From NCBI GenBank assembly GCA_026874595.1, contig CM049306.1:102809142-102873141 (forward strand): a stretch of DNA of 64,000 nucleotides, given 5' to 3'. The DNA comes from Sipunculus nudus. Its lineage: Eukaryota > Annelida > Sipuncula > Golfingiida > Sipunculidae. The translations under genes and the position numbers were made by a program. Shown piece by piece: positions 61,560 to 64,000 of this stretch (position 1 is the stretch's first letter; each line of letters starts with the position of its first letter). The notes beneath the pieces are model-generated. The model made no database searches, was not told the origin of the DNA, and saw only the letters and a program-made list of their open reading frames with translations.

Positions 61560-61610
61560 ATGTTTGGGCTCACCCTGGGTGCATCACTCCTGGTCCTGTG
61601 CAGTGCACAA
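61560..61610 (+). CDS. Candidate first coding exon: signal peptide of a secreted protein
   Basis: ATG at 61560 starts MFGLTLGASLLVLCSAQ: a hydrophobic core and small residues before the end, as in a signal peptide (cleavage likely after Ala/Cys-Ser-Ala). It stops at a donor CAA|gttagt in phase 0. Together with the promoter above this looks like exon 1 of a gene running off to the right. The product cannot be named. An open frame starting at 61321 overlaps in another frame and looks accidental. Confidence 0.42.
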
Positions 61611-62132
61611 GTTAGTACGATCAGTGTTGTCTCAGTGTTGAATTATGGGTTGCTTTAAGTCGAACTAAATTATTTTAATTAGATATACTGTCTTGATCTT
61701 CAACTGGCAATGATCAAATTGTTAAAAGACGAGATATGTCTATCGTGTGATAATAATTATTTTTAAAAAAACGAGTGTAACAAAAGTAGCATAAGCCCTT
61801 TATTGCTCAGAGAGCGACTCGGGACCAATTGTGACTGCTAATCAGAATTACTTTTTTCTGAAGTCAATAAAATTGCATATTTATCATCAAAGTCACTGCC
61901 TAAATGACTAAGTAATTATGTTCATCATAACTGCAGTGTAATAATAAATGTGCAGTCGTGGCCATGGAGCTGGATCTATATGTGCTTACTAGAATAACTT
62001 TGTGAAGCAGACCATACCATATGATCCCAGGCTGTCTAGCCGGGGTCAGGGTGATAGTGTGAGGCAGGCAAGGGGCAGCTCCGATAAACACCAGATAACA
62101 TTACGATTGCGTCTGATTGTGTAAATCTGAGC

Positions 62133-62356
62133 AGGCGCGGATCCAAGTTTTTTGCAGGGGGGGGGGGGGGGTCAATGGGTGTCATGCATAAAATTTGTCT
62201 AAAAAATGTCATTGGTCGAGAGCTGTGGGGGGGGGGGGGTGGTCTCGACCTCCAAAACCCCCGTCATGCATAATTTAAGTTTTGTCTAAAAAATGTAGCT
62301 GGATGAGAGCAGGAGGGGGGGGGAGGCCAAATCACCCCTCTGGATCCGCCCCAGTT
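62133..62356. mobile_element. GGATCC-ended short repeat, copy 2
   Basis: Left end gcaggcgcggatccaag, right end ctctggatccgccccagtt (inverted match to ggggcggatccagag). Inside, three poly-G runs separated by a twice-repeated 'gtctaaaaaatg' phrase. Confidence 0.55.
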
Positions 62357-62419
62357 CTGATAACAATAACACACATGTTAACAAGAGCACGGCAAACGTG
62401 CATAATACGCCCGTCGTGT

Positions 62420-62640
62420 ATCTGCTGACCTCTGACCTCATATAATATGCGTGAATTTCGATGAGGAGGTAATTCAGGTGAGGAACTCTACTGGTAAATG
62501 AATAATGAGTTTCATGAAAATCCATAGTATTTTTGGTAAGCCTCCAAAGTGCGGTGACCTCTGACCTCAATAAATATGCATGGGTTTTGCTGGAAATCGA
62601 ACTTAGGCGAGATATTTTATTGATTAACATTTCTGATCGG
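62420..62640. repeat. Two ~134-bp tandem units
   Basis: The phrase ctgacctctgacctca..taatatgc recurs at about 62428 and 62562 with shared 'gargrggtaattcaggtgagg/aacttaggcgaga' tails. Likely core repeats of another dispersed element; the minus-strand open frame here is not a gene. Confidence 0.6.
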
Positions 62641-62984
62641 TTTTATCAAAATTCATCATATTCTTCATATCGTAGCGACACCACAAAATAGCCTAGAAAG
62701 GTTTCCTCTCACCCATCAAGGGAGTCAGTGGAATGGGATCTCATAGCGACTGCAGTTACAATTTGTTTACTAAACATTAATGAAAGCTCATGTCCGAATT
62801 TTTAATCATTCTATGGCAAAAAGCATTTCCGTGAGATGGACGATATGTTCGATACCGTGTACGCTTCAGTTGTCACTCTATCTGGGGGGGGGGGCATTTA
62901 GAAAAGAAACTAAAATATATTATGTTTAGGGTTAATTCTTCGAGCAATATACTTGTCAGTCTAATGACGGTTAGATACAATGTA

Positions 62985-63400
62985 GCAAAGTTTGGGTCTA
63001 CTCATTGGTCCGAGAGCCACAGGTTCGACAGTTCACTTGTCCCGCAGCAGTCGGACTAACAGACTGACGGATGATGCCCTTCAGAAATCCGTCCGTTCGT
63101 CAGGCTCTTTCACGCGTATCTCTCAAGTACCGTCTGAGAAAACTGCCGGGAATTTAGCGGAACAATGGATCGTCGAACTACACGCAGCCGTACAAGCTCT
63201 AAATCAGCGGACATATCAGTTCACCATCGTGGGATTGTTTATCATATCCGCTCAATGAAAAAGCCGCCGATCTGTCGCCATCGGACGATGATGCTCGGAA
63301 GCGCTCGTGCCACGAGGACCTGCATGGAGAAGAAGACCGCCAAACACTGTCCGCTCAGCCTGATTAAACTGCTAATTATACGCGGCCATATATCGTAAAG
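62985..63400 (+). other. GC-rich islet with all forward frames partly open
   Basis: CpG-containing, GC-rich stretch within AT-rich DNA. Three plus frames are open for 50-88 codons. One ends with a charged, protein-like tail (SDDDARKRSCHEDLHGEEDR then a stop near 63357). Another begins MDRRTTRSRTSSKSAD at 63165. Could be a degenerate transposon ORF, an exon of the downstream gene, or a CpG island. I recognise no family. Confidence 0.3.
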
Positions 63401-63901
63401 TGAGTTAGTTTTGTGTCAGACGGAACAATTTGGTTCAATTTTATGTGCATGCAAGAGATAAGTTCGTGCCATGCCGTCGGTAGGTTAGAAATGGATAGTG
63501 TATACAGCAGGTCACTCGGGGTCCTCTATGTCATACTATGTGTCTTTATATTACTATGTGTAGCATAAGGCTGTATAAGAGCCATTTAGACATGTTTTAA
63601 TAGTGATTTCAAGGGCCTGTGCTTTAACTGATTCCAAGACACCCATTGTGGTTATTCGCCCTCCAGCCCCTGTACGTGTGAAGTGGGGTGATGCTACAAG
63701 GAATTAACAGGTCATACAGTACATCCTCAACATTCTGTCGCGGGAGCTGGGCTAAGTGCCAAAGATATGGAAGGTTACCCCCACTGTCTGCTGCATTCTC
63801 AGGCGTCATGTTTATTACAGCCTGGTCAGATTAAGAGTGACTGTTTTATGTTGAATAAGATGTCATGGTTGTAACCCCTGCACTCTACGTTTGGATTTCA
63901 G

Positions 63902-63967
63902 TCCTGTACGTGGCACCGCTGTTCCGTTACAACACGTTCTGTAAAGAGCAGCAAAACACGAAGGCCA
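63902..63967 (+). other. Weak candidate second exon of the 61.56-kb gene
   Basis: The acceptor ttggatttcag is followed by a phase-0 open stretch reading SCTWHRCSVTTRS, Cys-rich as expected of a secreted protein. Another frame (YVAPLFRYNTFCKE) is also open, and a GGATCC/poly-G repeat begins by 63968, so an exon is not established. Confidence 0.2.
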
Positions 63968-64000
63968 GTTGCGGATCCGGAGGGGGGGGGGGGGCAGTTT
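63968..64000. mobile_element. GGATCC-ended short repeat, copy 3 (cut by window edge)
   Basis: cagttgcggatccgga followed by a G-run, the same left end as the copies at 50917 and 62133. Confidence 0.4.

Overview
The window looks like animal nuclear DNA, most likely from a mollusc and probably a bivalve. It is AT-rich and intron-rich, full of microsatellites and short transposons, and it repeatedly carries Helentron/HINE-like elements of the kind reported from bivalves (an AGCTCAGCTGAC hairpin followed by CCGT microsatellites and tandem blocks). Nothing bacterial or viral is recognisable. The species cannot be named from the sequence alone.

The one certain gene is a plus-strand SLC26-family anion transporter of the SLC26A5/A6 (prestin/PAT1) clade. 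Its coding sequence runs from 12740 to 48197 over 17 constitutive-looking coding exons plus one candidate 27-nt microexon. All splice phases agree. The joined reading frame is 2430 nt (809 aa), or 2457 nt (818 aa) with the microexon. It has the full SLC26 layout: cytoplasmic N-terminus, a 14-helix-type transport domain with PIYGLY and SLSRSLVQ motifs, and a C-terminal STAS domain with a basic intervening segment. The 5' UTR holds a short uORF. The stop codon is followed by a 3' UTR intron. A shorter C-terminal isoform by intronic polyadenylation looks possible.

Most of the remaining sequence is transposon-derived. Region 1-12.7 kb: a pogo-like MITE, a 20-bp minisatellite and two family I HINE-like elements (5.0-8.2 and 9.3-11.9 kb). 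Introns 1-2 (13-27 kb): a third family I element interrupted by a 1127-bp solo LTR with a 5-bp target duplication, a 45-bp minisatellite, and a family III element whose ~330-bp tandem units each carry a CTCF-like site. Introns 4-14: tRNA-like SINE sequence, a minus-strand LTR and short repeats. Intron 15: a family I element with six ~340-bp tandem units and a nested family II element. Region 55.7-59.4 kb: two family IV elements.

Two weaker gene candidates lie downstream. One is an isolated 99-codon ORF at 55069-55368 with an N-myristoylation-type start. The other is a probable first exon of a secreted protein at 61560-61610, below a TATA-type promoter with a perfect DR3 nuclear-receptor element. 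The rest of that gene would lie beyond or near the right edge.
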